Shown one piece after another: positions 37,586 to 49,558 of a stretch of 64,000 nucleotides of DNA. The notes under the pieces were generated by a model. It ran no database searches. It worked only from the letters and a program-made list of their open reading frames with translations, and was not told where the DNA came from. The position numbers and the translations under genes were made by a program. This stretch comes from Trichosphaerium sp. ATCC 40318. Taxonomy: Eukaryota > Discosea > Flabellinia > Trichosidae. Where the stretch lies: NCBI GenBank assembly GCA_038496445.1, contig JALMLS010000387.1, forward strand, positions 1 to 64,000. Direction: 5' to 3'. Positions within the stretch are counted from its first letter, which is position 1. The number at the start of each line of letters is the position of its first letter.

Positions 37586-39244
37586 GTTAGTGAGTGAAAT
37601 TGACAATTTATTAAGTTGTGTTTGTGCTAAGTCATGGGAGGTATTTAATTCCAAAGTCAGTTAGGCCTGCTACGTGAGCTCTATCAACTAAGGCATGCGA
37701 AACTGTCATCTATTGATCAGCTATTTCAAGACAGGTAGTATGTGATAAGGTACCACATATGGCGTTAGGGAGATTGTAACGAAAAGCAATAAGTCAAAGT
37801 AAAAGTTGCTTTTTTCACAAAAAGATAGGGCCGAGCAGACATCCTCTCCTTAATAACCCACAGAGCGCCCCACTCCATTGACAACGGCGTACACTGGAAC
37901 ACCGGTCAAAGGACACTCGAGACCAAGGAACTGTACCAGTTCATACCAGTTACTCTTAGTCTAACATGATCCTACATTGATGTTTGTGTTGAGAATCAGG
38001 TACGATACCTCGAGGCACTGAATTCTCTCACCAACTTCAAATCATGGCGTTATTTTCTATTTAGAAAGCTCCAAGAGAACACACACTCCTTTTGCTTTTC
38101 ATTATCTGAGGAATCCAGAAATCCTTTTATACATCCAAGTTTATCCACAAAATAAATTGTGGGATAACACAAAGTTGTAGCGTTTGTCACGTTGTTTAGA
38201 GGATGGTGATTTTGGATTGAATTGATACGCGTTGAACCGAGATATTGGGGTTATACTGAAAGTGATGATAATGCACATGTAGCAGAGGTAATGCCACCTA
38301 TCGACATCCAACTTTGGACAGATTTTGTTAGTTTTCAAGTGAGTAATTTATTAAACATCATCAGACACGCTACAACGCTCAGACGCACTCCTCTAACGTG
38401 TGTAAACGGTTTAATTCATATGGATATTTTACGGTTACAAACAAATTCAAAAAAATTGATACCGCTCGAATTCCACCTTTGTTTGAACCGGTATTGGTAT
38501 AAAAAACCGTTTCAATGCGATTGGAAGTAAAGAAATTGTGTTTGTGGTTGGTTAGGACGAATAAGATTCTACAACCGATAAATAGCGTTTTGACAAGAGA
38601 AACATATAGAAACAAGCGTGGAAGTGACAATTTCGTTTGAAAAACGAGCTACTGTAAAGATTTAGCGAAATAACTGCAGATCACGTTTTTTAACCAAATT
38701 CGAACCAAAATTGTTCGATACGTTGTAGATCTTGTATTTACACCCTTGTTGATAACGTACCAGTGAATTGAGAGCGATACTCACTCAGGTAAGGTATGTT
38801 TACAATCACAACAGCGGAAAATACTGCTACTTGGTTACTGCGTGCAATTTGTGTTTTATAGAGCGTTTCACAATACGATTGTATTTTTTTTTTTCTCGTA
38901 CAGTAGCACCACATTTCTTTCAGAGATTTTGACACTTATAACGGTATCAACATGTTACATTAACTGCCTTGAACGAATCCACTGAGTATACGGGCTATGC
39001 GTGACAGACAATCTTATCTTTCCTGAATATATTGGAAGCCACAATTGTTTTTTGTCAAACGCTATTTTTCCAGCATTGTACTTGTATGAGCTAAGTATCA
39101 CGTGTTTATACCCGAAAAAAGCAAAAGTAGTCAATCTTTGGTCACATCAACAAGAGAATACATACGTGGCTCCTAGTCCTGCTTTGTACATTGATTACGC
39201 ACCCACAAACTGTTGACAACCATATACGATAATCAGCTCACCCA
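37586..39244. other. Gene-poor stretch
   Basis: About 1.7 kb. A plus-strand open frame at about 38222-38338 (RVEPRYWGYTESDDNAHV) ends in a GTGAGT-like donor and could be an isolated exon or relic, but no partners were found. CACGTG at about 39100 lies 145 nt before the next gene. Confidence 0.35.
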
Positions 39245-40320
39245 ATGTCGCTATTATTCGTGTTACTTTTCCTTCTCACGATAATACCCAATAACGTTTC
39301 GTCTCAAAGTTCATCATTTACATCTACGATAGATACAAACACAACTGGCACGTGACTTTTAAATCTTGACTAAAAAGCTAACATTATGCTTAGCTGTTAT
39401 AAGCCAAGCTTTTGGGGTCTTACCAGAATCTCCCTCTACTATTCACTTACTTCTGAGATCATACACACCACTTCCTATGAAGTCGTGGAGTAGCTATTGG
39501 AATTTCTCAATGGGGAATTTCAGTTACGAGGTAAGAGCCAACCGATCAGATCTTGCCATTGGAATAATATCTGCATGTGATATCGTGAAATATGGTACAG
39601 ACGAATCTGAAGACTTGTTTACAAACTATGCTACAACAAGTACAGAATTCTTTAATATTACTATCACAGCCTCATTTAACCAACGTACGTTGTTGACCTT
39701 TGATTTTCAAAAACATCAAAAAGCGCGTGGTCTTTTCTAAACAGAAAGCAAGAAAAAACTGAAAATCAAAAAACGCCCTCTTTATCTTCCTCAGCATCTT
39801 TTACAAAGCACATGATTTTCACGTGATCAATATAAGACTATGCACAGTTGGCAACATTAATACGTGTTTTTTATGTTTAGTTATGAATGCTGCATTCGAC
39901 AATTGGTATGAACTCGGTCCGTATCAATCAATAAAATACTATCAAGATCCGCCTTCGTCCAATGTACCCAAGTCCAAACTATTTGAATTCCGTGCTCTAC
40001 ACTACTACTACAATAAGGTGGTACAATTAAAAATACGATCTCTTGGCGGTGAAGTTGAAGAATGGTCAAAGTACGTGTTTCTTTATAAGTTGCTCCTCCT
40101 AAACTGGTATTGTTGCCTCACTAAAAATATTTGAATACTTTAACTTGTAAGACACTCACTCTTTATCCAAGCGACTTTAAAGATGTATATGTTGGTCTTT
40201 ATGATGACTCATGTGATACTACCAAAGGAGACATGTTTTTGATTAATGAAGGCAATACAGACTCTGCAATTATAAAAACTACAAAATTAATACCGGCCAA
40301 AGGAGTCGTCATGAAAAATC
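39245..40320 (+). CDS. N-terminal part of a secreted membrane protein (model incomplete)
   Basis: ATG at 39245 gives a signal peptide (MSLLFVLLFLLTIIPNNVSS). After an intron with CACGTG, an exon from about 39400 reads SYWNFSMGNFSYEVRANRSD to ASFNQ. The next (from about 39881) reads MNAAFDNWYELGPYQSIKYY. A GTGGTA donor at about 40017 then splices to TLTLYPSDFKDVYVGLYDD, ending near LIPAKGVVM. It is sequon-rich, like an adhesin or surface ectodomain. The continuation is unclear; the plausible C-terminus is at 41824-42025. Exact edges of intron 1 are uncertain. Confidence 0.5.
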
Positions 40321-41823
40321 ACAAAAAAAAAAAAACTGTCACAAATTTATTAGGAGGTTATTTTCCTGTCCCTGTGAGAAGCAATTCCGTTGCAATTCCT
40401 TGTAAAAAACCTTTGGGAGTAAGGGCTCCGTTTTGACACTTATACAGAATAAAAGCAGATGTGAGGGTGTAGTAAAACCAACCAACAAGAAGTGTCATGT
40501 TCCATTTTTTGAACCGCCTATCTGTACAATAGGACTTGACCAGCTGGCCAAATTGATCACTATTTCCCTTGGTGTGATCATTTTTATTTTTGAACATACC
40601 TTTTATTGCTACTGTCAAATGAACTTTTGTCATCATGCACACAGTAGAGAGTGGTGGCCAACTTTACGATTTCATTGTTATTTGTTGCAACGGCAACAGT
40701 TTTGTCCAATGGTGCCAATCTTGTGTATCCCACAGGCACTTTTTTTGCAAGTGATTGCTTCAAGGCCACTGACAGTGGTTGGTATTACATGATACAGTAG
40801 CGTCTAAGCCATATTCCCCCGGCTTGTTGAGATCCATGGCTGAACAAAAATTAGAGTCACATGTAAAAAAATGGCACCTTCCAATTGTTTTCGACCATTT
40901 TGCACATGAAAGAAGGACTCATTTGGTGTGAGATGAGGCTATATCAAAGCATTGATAAAGTCAATCAGATGCCTAGTTCGAATCATCGAGACACTTCAAT
41001 TCTATGGCCCATGCGTATGGTTTCCTAGTGTTGTGAGTTTTGATATGGCAATTGAAATATTATGATGGAATACAGATTTCATCAGCACAAGTGAAATAAC
41101 CTGGTACCATGTGGCGCTTAAAGACAATCACTAGAAATGAATGTACCCTGTTAGCATCAAATTTCATGTTGGCAGAGATGTTGAAGTAGTGATTAAGTTG
41201 CAACAAACCTGTTTTCCCAGTAAATAAAATTTATGCTTCACCTGTGCTCCACAATGAGTGAATATTCTGTATTCCAATAATCCCATGCCATATCACTATG
41301 CCAGAGAAGTTCGTCATATGGGTAGTGATCCCATTTTTTAGGTCAGTGTGATGTTGTTCATATGTGCTTGTGAGTAACAAGTTTTCAAAAATCTTATTAT
41401 GCCACTTGAAGGTGAAAAATGCCATTGGTGTCTTGGCTTTTCCAATACCAATAATGTTACGTTGCTTTTAAAGTTTAGTCCAAACGTCTAACACGGGATA
41501 GTCAACATAGGTAAATCCGTAAGGCTTCAATGCTGCTGTCAAAATCGGAGCCCAAAGAAATATTAGTTGCCAGTATCGCAGATGTTATGAAGTACATACT
41601 GTATGGATTCTCTGTTTGACCGTTTCAACACGCGCTCCTTTGGGCGTTTGTCATAATACTTGGAAAAGCCACGGCGTTGTTGCGACATTGGGGAGTTACG
41701 TATTCTTTATTGTGAAATCCACAATTTTTGGGTTTACAAAAGTTGACTTTTTTGATGACGACTCGATGGGCCGGTTATCAGTAGAGGTGATTATATCTAT
41801 GTTTTTTTCAAGACACTTCCAAG
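40321..41823. other. Unassigned stretch inside the incomplete membrane-protein gene
   Basis: About 1.5 kb with no plus-strand chain of exons. The minus strand shows protein-like pieces (LKQSLAKKVPVGYTRLAPL near 40700; AFFTFKWHNKIFENLLL near 41400) with donor-like ends. Either the gene's middle exons are too short for me to see, or this piece is inverted or inserted and decaying. Confidence 0.3.
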
Positions 41824-42025
41824 TGACTACTGGATAAAGGTCAATCCGAACAAATACGAGATGGTTGTATCTATTATTGACGCTCCAACTGAAGCGGATA
41901 AACCGTTTCCATTTCTACTTATAGGTTTAGTTGTTGGTATTGGAGGTGTTGTATTGATTCTAGCAATTGCTTTGGTTGGATTCATCATTTATAAGAGACG
42001 TAGGAAGTATCGTTCTGTTCAGTAA
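41824..42025 (+). CDS. C-terminal transmembrane exon, probably of the 39245 gene
   Basis: Frame YWIKVNPNKYEMVVSIID continues into a Gly-rich membrane helix (LLIGLVVGIGGVVLILAIAL) and a basic tail (YKRRRKYRSVQ) before TAA at 42023-42025. A typical type-I membrane anchor. It is linked to 39245-40320 by position and style only. Confidence 0.5.
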
Positions 42026-42700
42026 CTAAGCTTGTTTTCATTTGAAATAAACAAAAGTGTAGTTTGAAGTTTCTGTTACAACTAGGTATTTGTAGGACCT
42101 GAGGTCAAATTATGTGACAAAAATTATGAGGAATTGAAAAAGATAATCGTTAATCCCATTTTTTGGATTTGAGAAAAAAGATGATGTAGATAATCACGTT
42201 TTTTTGTTTGTATTTGTTCATCACTATGAGCACTCAGTGCATTGTAACAAATTATTTAATTCACTTGATCCGTATTATCAAATATGAGTCATGGATAACG
42301 ATGGACTAAAAATGGGAGTATCGACAATCTTTTTTGTCGATAATCCTGTTCAAATCAGCCATAGTTTGAGCTGTTTCCACGCTTTGATGGATACGAACAT
42401 AAAGAAAGGCATTGTTTATAAGTAAAGCACTAGGGTAAACAGTAAACTATCTAACCATATGTGTATAGTTTAGCTTTACCCACACCATTTTTCTGAATGT
42501 TTATCAATAGTTTACCAGCTTGTTCATGTCAGTTACAAGTCATTTCATTAACATATGTACCCCTTGAGTCTGAGACTCGCGTCAGATGCTGTCCAGGCTC
42601 TAGCAGGTTTTAAGACTCGTTCATTTCCATTGAGCCTAGTTGAGGGGTTGATGGTGATTGCTAATGCTTAGGTGAGATTAAGCCAATCTTAGAAAGTCCA
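42026..42700. other. Intergenic
   Basis: No exon supported; contains A/T-rich sequence and degenerate similarity leading into the LRR relic. Confidence 0.3.
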
Positions 42701-42734
42701 GCTGTATAACTTACATCATGAGCTTCTCTGGCTT

Positions 42735-42985
42735 AAATTTGGCTATATTCATACTGTTAGTCTTTCTGGGTGTAAATGCATAACATGCTCAGGAATCAAA
42801 GCACTCAAGGATGTTCATACCATCAATCTTTCTCAAACTAGAGTTACAGATGAGAGTGTAATAAGGCGTTCACTCAATTTACCTTTATGGAACTTTTGTT
42901 ACGGATGAGGGTAAAGTGCTAGTAGATGCTCACACCGTTGGGGTTGATAGATGCTTAAAAGTGACAAATTGAATGTATTAAATTA
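42735..42985 (+). pseudogene. Leucine-rich-repeat relic of the F-box/LRR family
   Basis: Reads IHTVSLSGCKCITCSGIKAL, then KDVHTINLSQTRVTDESV; after a frameshift at about 42860 it reads GVHSIYLYGTFVTDEG in another frame. These are units of the same repeat as in the genes at 45-59 kb. There is no start, no F-box and no long frame, so it is a decayed family member. Confidence 0.8.
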
Positions 42986-43699
42986 CTCAAAGCCTCATTT
43001 GTTACTGTAAAATAAACAAGTATTGCCCAAAAATCTGTAGCAAATAATTATCCTACCTAAACAGTATTTGGCGGATTCGTCACGTGTCTAACAGTGCATT
43101 CTTAAGCTTAAGTCAAACTGTAACTATTCACCTTACTATTGATATCAAGTACCAACATTCCAGGGACACTCAAGGTCATATGCTCGCTTGAGCTTCTCAT
43201 TATTAAAAAAACAGCGAGATTACTCATGTAGCAGGTTCTTGTGCTGGATTTAGCGAGATATAGTATACCATCACGTGATAAGCAAAGCGATGCAGTGTAT
43301 GTGAAGTTCCTTGGAAACCTTTATGGCTCTTTTTGACAAGGGCACGGAAACGTAAGTTCTAGTCATCAACTTGTTTGGGAAAAAAAAAAAAGTAAAAAAT
43401 TTGTGACTCACGGTTTTCCCAAAAGGTTAAGGCGAAAGAAGCAATTATAGCAATAGTAATTACCTTTCTCCCTTTTTTTTAAAGAAGTACTCATTTAATG
43501 TTCAGCCAACAAATCGTGTAATTGTTATTTTCTTGGTTAGAATAATCAAAAGTTTTGTTTTTGTTTGTTCTAGAAATGTACCACGTGGTTGCCAGGGACA
43601 TACAAAGCAATGTTCTGAAAATATTATTATCATAACAACATGCCTTAAAAAGAAATCTCCCGAACAATTGGCCCGCTAGTTTACCTTTAACTTCTCAAA
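42986..43699. other. Intergenic, nothing recognised
   Basis: CACGTG at about 43083, 43273 and 43580 (the last 120 nt before the next start). No exon supported. Confidence 0.4.
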
Positions 43700-44836
43700 A
43701 TGTTCAACACCTCCACTCTTTGTTGGCTCTTGTTGGCATGCCTTACACTTTGTTTAGCCCAAGGAAACGTAACATGTACTGGATGCGATACACTCGGTCT
43801 CAGTGGCACTCTACTAGTAGTTGGAAAGGTAGCAAACTCTTTGAGCTTCATAGACATGTCAACCGGCACAAACACGGGTCCAAATGGTAACATTACAGTG
43901 ACAGACGAACCCCACGAAGTCTCTGTCTCCAGGAATGGTAAACTCGCTGTTGTTGGTAACTACCGTTCTATTCCATCTTTCCTCACCGTTGTCGATGTCA
44001 GGAGACAAACGATTAGAAGGATTATCGATATTTTCCCAAACCAAGCACCTCATGGTGTTGAACTTATCTCTGGCAATAAGTTTATTATCACGTGTGAGGA
44101 AAGTGATAGTATTCTCATTATTAATGCAAGGCGTGGTAGAATCCTTCATACAATTGACACGAACGGGGCTAGAACACATTTAGTGAAGGTAGCTAATCGA
44201 CGTTTTGCAATTGCTACAAGCAAGTTTGACAATAATACTATCAGCCTTGATCTCCGAAGGAAAAAGGTTGTTGATTACTTGGCTACTGGCGCTTTTTCAG
44301 AGGCGATAGATATCTCCAAAAAGGGTTTGGAAGTACGCTGAACTGAAAAAAAAAAAAAGAAAAAAAAAGTTGTAGTTGACTTCACTCGCTTATTCGTGTT
44401 TTAGGGCAGCTTCCCTAGAACTTTTGGTGGCGTACCTGTTTGGATAGGTAATAGAGAAGATCAGCTACGCATCCTAGACCTTGACACAGACCTTAAATTG
44501 AGTCAAACCGATCTAATCGACTCTGATCTTACGCTCCCTATCCGCATCAAGATTGTTATCAATGAAGCATCAACACGTGCCAACAACGAAGAAGTTTGGG
44601 TTACCCAACCACGATCTGGTGGTGTAAGAGTTTACGATTCTGAGGCGCCTTATGATCTCATCGCTGTTATCGCAACTGGACCACGACCAATCGGTATTTT
44701 GGACATTGACTTCGAGTACATTTTAGTAGCTAACTCGATTGGTGGGACAATATCTGTTATTGATGTCGCTACCAAAGCAGTTGTAGCCACTCTATCTGGT
44801 TTTAGTGACCCTGACGGATTAGCATACATTCCTTGA
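43700..44836 (+). CDS. Secreted YVTN-type beta-propeller protein
   Basis: Two exons, 43700-44332 and 44405-44836, give 354 aa. Signal peptide MFNTSTLCWLLLACLTLCLA. The blades are of the YVTN/YncE type: LLVVGKVANSLSFIDMSTG, HEVSVSRNGKLAVVGNY, PHGVELISGNKFIITCEES and, near the C-terminus, ILVANSIGGTISVIDVAT followed by GFSDPDGLAYIP. This extracellular seven-bladed-propeller class mostly binds surfaces or ligands; no catalytic site is recognised. CACGTG 120 nt upstream, and again inside the coding part. Confidence 0.82.
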
Positions 44837-45016
44837 AGTTAATACGAAATATGTAGCATCAAAAACATTTCATTTACGTAAAAGTGTCATTTGTACTTTT
44901 TTCAAAACATCCAGTCTTCCTCAAGCACATCCCTTTGATGGGCGTTCAATAAGTTGTATTACCTTTAATTTTATTCGTATTATTGTTTTGACTGCTGTTT
45001 GTTCATGTACATAAGT

Positions 45017-45747
45017 TCACTTCAAGTAGTGCCTAGTTTTGTAGTACTTATATTTCGCAAATCTGTCTATCATTCGCTTACCAGTCATTATCTCGCCACT
45101 AAAACTAATTCTCTTTATATTCTTAAAAGCCCTTATACCGTCTTTTGTGATATTAGAACTTCTTGAAAGACCAAGAGATTCTACACTTGCAAGAGACTTA
45201 TATCCTTCATCAGTAATCAAGCCACATCCATGTACATCAACTCTTAACAACCAAGAAGAAACTGCCTTTATGCCAACATCAGAGACTGCTGTATACCTGA
45301 CACTAAGCAGTCTTACACCTGCTAAAGGAATTATACCTTTATCAGTAACTTGAGTATCGTTCAGCCTTATATTAAAAACACCAGCAAGAGCTTGAATGCC
45401 CTCATCTGTAATCAATTGACAACTATCAAGACTTATTGTATGTACACCTGATAGTGCCTTTAGACCCGTGTCTGTAACATCAGTACGATCAAGACAAATA
45501 GCATGAACACCAGCGAGTGCTGTGATACATCATTTGCAGTTTGCATCGTTATCTTTGTGTTTTTCAAAATAGCCTTGTATTTTTTTACAGTATTGACATC
45601 AGAAGGCTTAATTGTAGCTTTATCATAACCCACAACATTATGTATTATGTCAGCGAGAAGCTTACACACTTGTGAAGCAATATATCGTTCTGTACCAATA
45701 AACAGTAGTATATGCGCCAATATCTCAGGTGGTAGGCTTAGCATCAT
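45017..45747 (-). pseudogene. F-box/LRR protein with a one-base frameshift
   Basis: ATG at 45747 opens an F-box (MLSLPPEILAHILLFIGTE, then VCKLLADIIHNVVGYDKATI). At about 45525 the frame breaks: the next repeats (ALAGVHAICLDRTDVTD, GVHTISLDSCQLITDEG) are one base out of phase with the F-box. They run on through four or five LRR units to a TGA at 45017. No intron fits the break. A family member carrying a single-base deletion, or a sequencing error. It shares its CACGTG (about 45882) with the divergent MDR gene. Confidence 0.75.
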
Positions 45748-45981
45748 TCGATGTCAAAAAGTAATAAGTAAGATCTCCTTAGAAGTCAACAGACTTCTGG
45801 GGCTTGAGACGGTCGATGACGAGGCAGAAATTCGAGTTGAGTGTGAGATTTTCGGGTGGTTACTATTACAATCGGAGTATCACGTGCTTTGATTTTTCCC
45901 AAAGCGCACATTCGACACAACTGTTTTCAACAAAAGTCTTTTTATCCTTTTTTGTGTGCACTCTAACCCGATTTACCCACT

Positions 45982-47629
45982 ATGGCAGCAAGAGTAAACA
46001 AGCAAATATTACTTACATCGTACGCAGAGCGTGAACCAAAAGCAACAAACTTCAAATATGTTGAAGTGGTAAGAAAGCGTATCAACTAGCGATTTAACGG
46101 TGTTTATAGCCTGTAGAGGAGGTTGCAGATGGCAAGGTGCTTGTCAAGGTCTTGTATCTTTCATTAGACCCTTATATGCGTATTAAAATGATAGATTTCG
46201 GCGGTAAACGCGACGGCTACTTCTAGTACGCGTTTTAAACACACTTTTCACCTTTTCTATAGTTTCTCCGTTAATCCTAAAAATTCTTCCTTAGCTCTCA
46301 TCCTTTGAATACACCTATGCTTGGTCAGGGTATAGGACAAGTTATAGAGTCGAAAAATGAAGCCTTTCCTAAAGGAATACTTGTTGTAGGCGGTTTTGGG
46401 TACGATTCTGTAATTACATTTTTTTTTTTTGAAGTTCAAAAAGTGGGACCTCTGTAACACGTGCTAGATGGCAAATGTACGCTATTTCAGATGGATCAGG
46501 TTTATACGCTGTAGATGACTCCAAAGTACCTGCGTCAGCGTTCATTGGAGTGCTGGGTGCATATTTCTGGGTTTTTTCAAGTTTTTTGGGTCTTTTTTGT
46601 TCTGACTTAACGTGTTAGGTCTTACTGGGTTTTCTGCATGGGTAGGTATGAAGTTTATTGGCGAGCCAAAAGAGGGCGAGACTTTAGTTGTTTCTGGCGG
46701 CGCTGGAGCTGTAGGAAGCGTTGTAGGTCAGCTCGGAAAAATTAAAGGTAACGATCTTTGTTTCTTTTTTTTGGATTGTGTTACTTCTAAGCACGTGATT
46801 TGATAGGATGTCGTGTTATTGGTATTGCTGGAGGCGATGAAAAGGTTAAATGGATGAAAGAAGTAGCTGGTTTCGATGAAGGCATGTTATTTAATGTTTT
46901 TTTTATTTTTTTTTATTTCACGTTGGATTTCCCACGTGATACTTTGTCGGCAAAGACCTGTGTGGGTTTATTTTGTATTTCTTAATCGGCAACGCCTCTT
47001 ATCAAACGAGGAACACTACCTTTGTTTCTTTAAAAAGAGCTTGATAGCTATCATTGATAGCTTTTTTACATTCGAAATACACTAACAAGCTCAAGGTATC
47101 AACTACAAGACCACTAAAAACTTAGCTGCAGCTATTAAAGAGCATGCACCAAAGGGAGTAGATATTTACTTTGATAACGTTGGAGGTATGTCAATACTAT
47201 AAAGGAAAACAAAGACCAGAAACTAATCGTTCACAAGGTGAAACTCTTGAGATAATGTTAGATCAAATGAACATGCTTGGTAGGATAGTTGCATGTGGTC
47301 AAATATCCCAGTACAACAAACCTCGTACTGAGAGTTATGGCGTCAAGAATACAATGAATATTGTTACCAAGGAACTGACATTCAAAGGTTTCTTGGCAGG
47401 TAGATACTACAAAGATCACCTTGGAAGTTTCATAAAGGTAAGTTAATCTTTGAAAACTGTTTTTTTGACATTGGTTTCTTAGCAAGCGTCTACGTGGATG
47501 GCAGAAGGAAAGCTTACGCATAAGGAAACTGTTGTAGATGGTATAGAGAATGCACCAGAAGCTTTTCAAAGATTATTTGAAGGAAACAAGTTCGGTAAAC
47601 TTGTAATTAACATTTCTCAGAAAGAATAA
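45982..47629 (+). CDS. MDR-family NADP-dependent oxidoreductase (PTGR/alkenal reductase type)
   Basis: Nine exons, 45982-46068, 46110-46225, 46295-46399, 46468-46556, 46619-46747, 46807-46881, 47090-47185, 47238-47437 and 47483-47629, give 347 aa. SLDPYMRIKM is the family's substrate-domain signature; MLGQGIGQVIES; LGLTGFSAWVGM; nucleotide fold ETLVVSGGAGAVGSVVGQLG with AxxGxxG and CRVIGIAGG; GVDIYFDNVGG; MLGRIVACGQISQYN. No catalytic Zn ligands, as in prostaglandin/alkenal reductases that use NADPH to reduce C=C bonds of enones. Exon 6 ends at a GC donor (GCATGT), so intron 6 is GC-AG. Three introns contain CACGTG. Confidence 0.93.
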
Positions 47630-47840
47630 AAATGCACATTTCCGTTCTTCGCTTGTCTTGCTTACATTGCCGAAAAGATTCAGTATTAACTGCAACTATA
47701 CTAGTTCACTCCTCCAACAGTTAAGTGGCAAAGGAGTCAAGAGAGGAATCACAAGGTAGTTATCAACATTGGTTACACTCAAAACAATAAGGATAAGTAT
47801 AGCTTGGGGTGCAATTGCACAGATTTATTCATAGATAATT
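47630..47840. other. Convergent intergenic region
   Basis: Nothing recognised. Confidence 0.4.
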
Positions 47841-48610
47841 CTATGGGCATGTGACTGAGGCGCATTGCATTCGCCATATTCTGTCTCCCAAAGGTCCAGG
47901 CATACTAGATGAAAATATCAGCTTAATCAAACGAGCTTCCTTCTGTGTAACGTACCCCCAGATTGTTTGAAATCCAGTAACAAACGGTGTAGCTGCAGGA
48001 CATACGACGTCGCCTGTACCATAGAATCCTGGAGTTATGTCAAACATTGCTAGAGTGAAGTTAGCTAGACGTGGTCTAAAAGAGATAGCATACAGATCCA
48101 TGTTCTTCCAGTTGTGCTGCATGCAGTTGTTGCACGCCTCCTGAAAGTTAAACATGAGAATCTCAATAAAAGTAACTATTAATGGTACCTGCATCTGAAT
48201 GTGAAGGTTCTGTCATTACCTACCCACGTCCCACCAATTATATCTAGTGTTGTTGGTTAACCCTAAAAGACAACATTACTTTAGTACCATCAATGGCATG
48301 ACCGTCAGGGCAAGTGAAGAGAAAGTTATTGGTTAAAACAGAGGTAAAAGATAATGAAGGTCCTGAAAACACAACTCCATTTTCAAGCATCTCCAAGCGA
48401 AGCGCCTTGGTTGCCCAAGAGTATACGTCCTAGCGCCAGCCATAGCACCAATAGGACATGTACGCTGCCAGGCAAAAAGCGCTGGTGTTGTTAGACCTGG
48501 TGCGAAGTAAACTATAGCGTAAGTGGTCCTTTGAGAACAGTTATAGGGCGAAATCAACTTTGGACTTACGAAACGCAAACAAGAAGAGAAAGTACGTTGA
48601 TGAGGTGCAT
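47841..48610 (-). pseudogene. Secreted dermatopontin-like protein, frameshifted
   Basis: Signal peptide MHLINVLSLLVCVS (exon 48570-48610), then an exon starting at 48528. It has the repeating pattern of dermatopontin modules, a Cys-Pro turn followed by an R-x-(W/F)-x-x-C hexapeptide: RTCPIGAMAG..RRFAWRC, FTCPDGHAIDG..NDRTFTFRC, DVVCPAATPF..GDRIWRMQC. It ends VTCP. Between the first and second modules, near 48385, the frame slips by one base (TGCTTGAAAATGG), and no intron explains it. Dermatopontin-type proteins are extracellular matrix or agglutinin proteins. Two CACGTG sites lie 33-45 nt upstream. Confidence 0.65.
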
Positions 48611-49558
48611 TTCTCGCAATAAATTGTCGTTATTGTTTTAAAACCACGTGATGTTCACGTGAATTCGCTAACCGTTTGTTAATCTTGCCAACAAAATGAA
48701 TAACCAGTGTTTGGCATGCCACAGCTATTTCAACCGTTTGTGGCTTTTCATTGAAGTGGCATAATATAAAGACATCAACTTGCTTCTTGGCTATAAAACC
48801 TAAGTTCAAGAAGTTACAGTACTGAGGTACAAATAGATGTGGTTTTGAAGAATTCGTTAAATTCCAAGTCAAGGCGACAAACCAAAAGGCAAATTTGGTT
48901 TCGGTTTCGGCATCTCACTCTGGTTCCTTTTCTTCCTCATCATCTTCAGGCGATGGAAAGAAGAAAAATTCAGGCGGCTTTGGATTCGGTCTGAAAGGAA
49001 GTGCCAAAAGGTTAGAGCCCAAAGTTGGCGGAGACGTCAAGGTCCACATACCAATCTGACAACTTGAAAATAAATAGCGCAGATTGTTTTCACAACAAAT
49101 AGACATGGTATACAAAAAAGTTCTGCAAGAAACTATGACTGGTATCACCATGATCAACTATTGTAAACGTTGACAGATAAGATATAGGTGGGGTTCATAC
49201 CGACGCCACAACGTCGTTGTGCTTGGACATATAAAAAGTCACAAGCAATATGGCATTTTAGTTTGTTTCTCTTCCAAAAACATAAGCTTGGTTATGCTAA
49301 GTTCGCATAAAATTATGAGTTTTCTTAGTGACGATTTGGTCGGCAACGTCCTGTAAAACCGCCAATTACGTACCATTTCTTAGTACAACAAAAGAGTGTA
49401 AGTGATTGTATGCGTAGAAAACTCAAAATTTTATACCCGTCAAAACCTGTCCCGTTTTAAATGAAACCCGACATGTTCTCTTAGTGTAGTGTACACAGTC
49501 GACTGTATCTGTTTACCCTGCTTGACTTTGTGGTTTGACTGGTTTGTTTTGTACATAC
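48611..49558. other. Intergenic with a possible coding relic
   Basis: At about 48866-49061 the plus strand reads KGKFGFGFG and, one base out, SGGFGFGLKGSAKRLEPKVG to a stop. It looks like the frameshifted 3' end of a Gly/Ser-rich protein gene; no other exons found. The rest is the upstream region of the tubulin gene. Confidence 0.3.
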
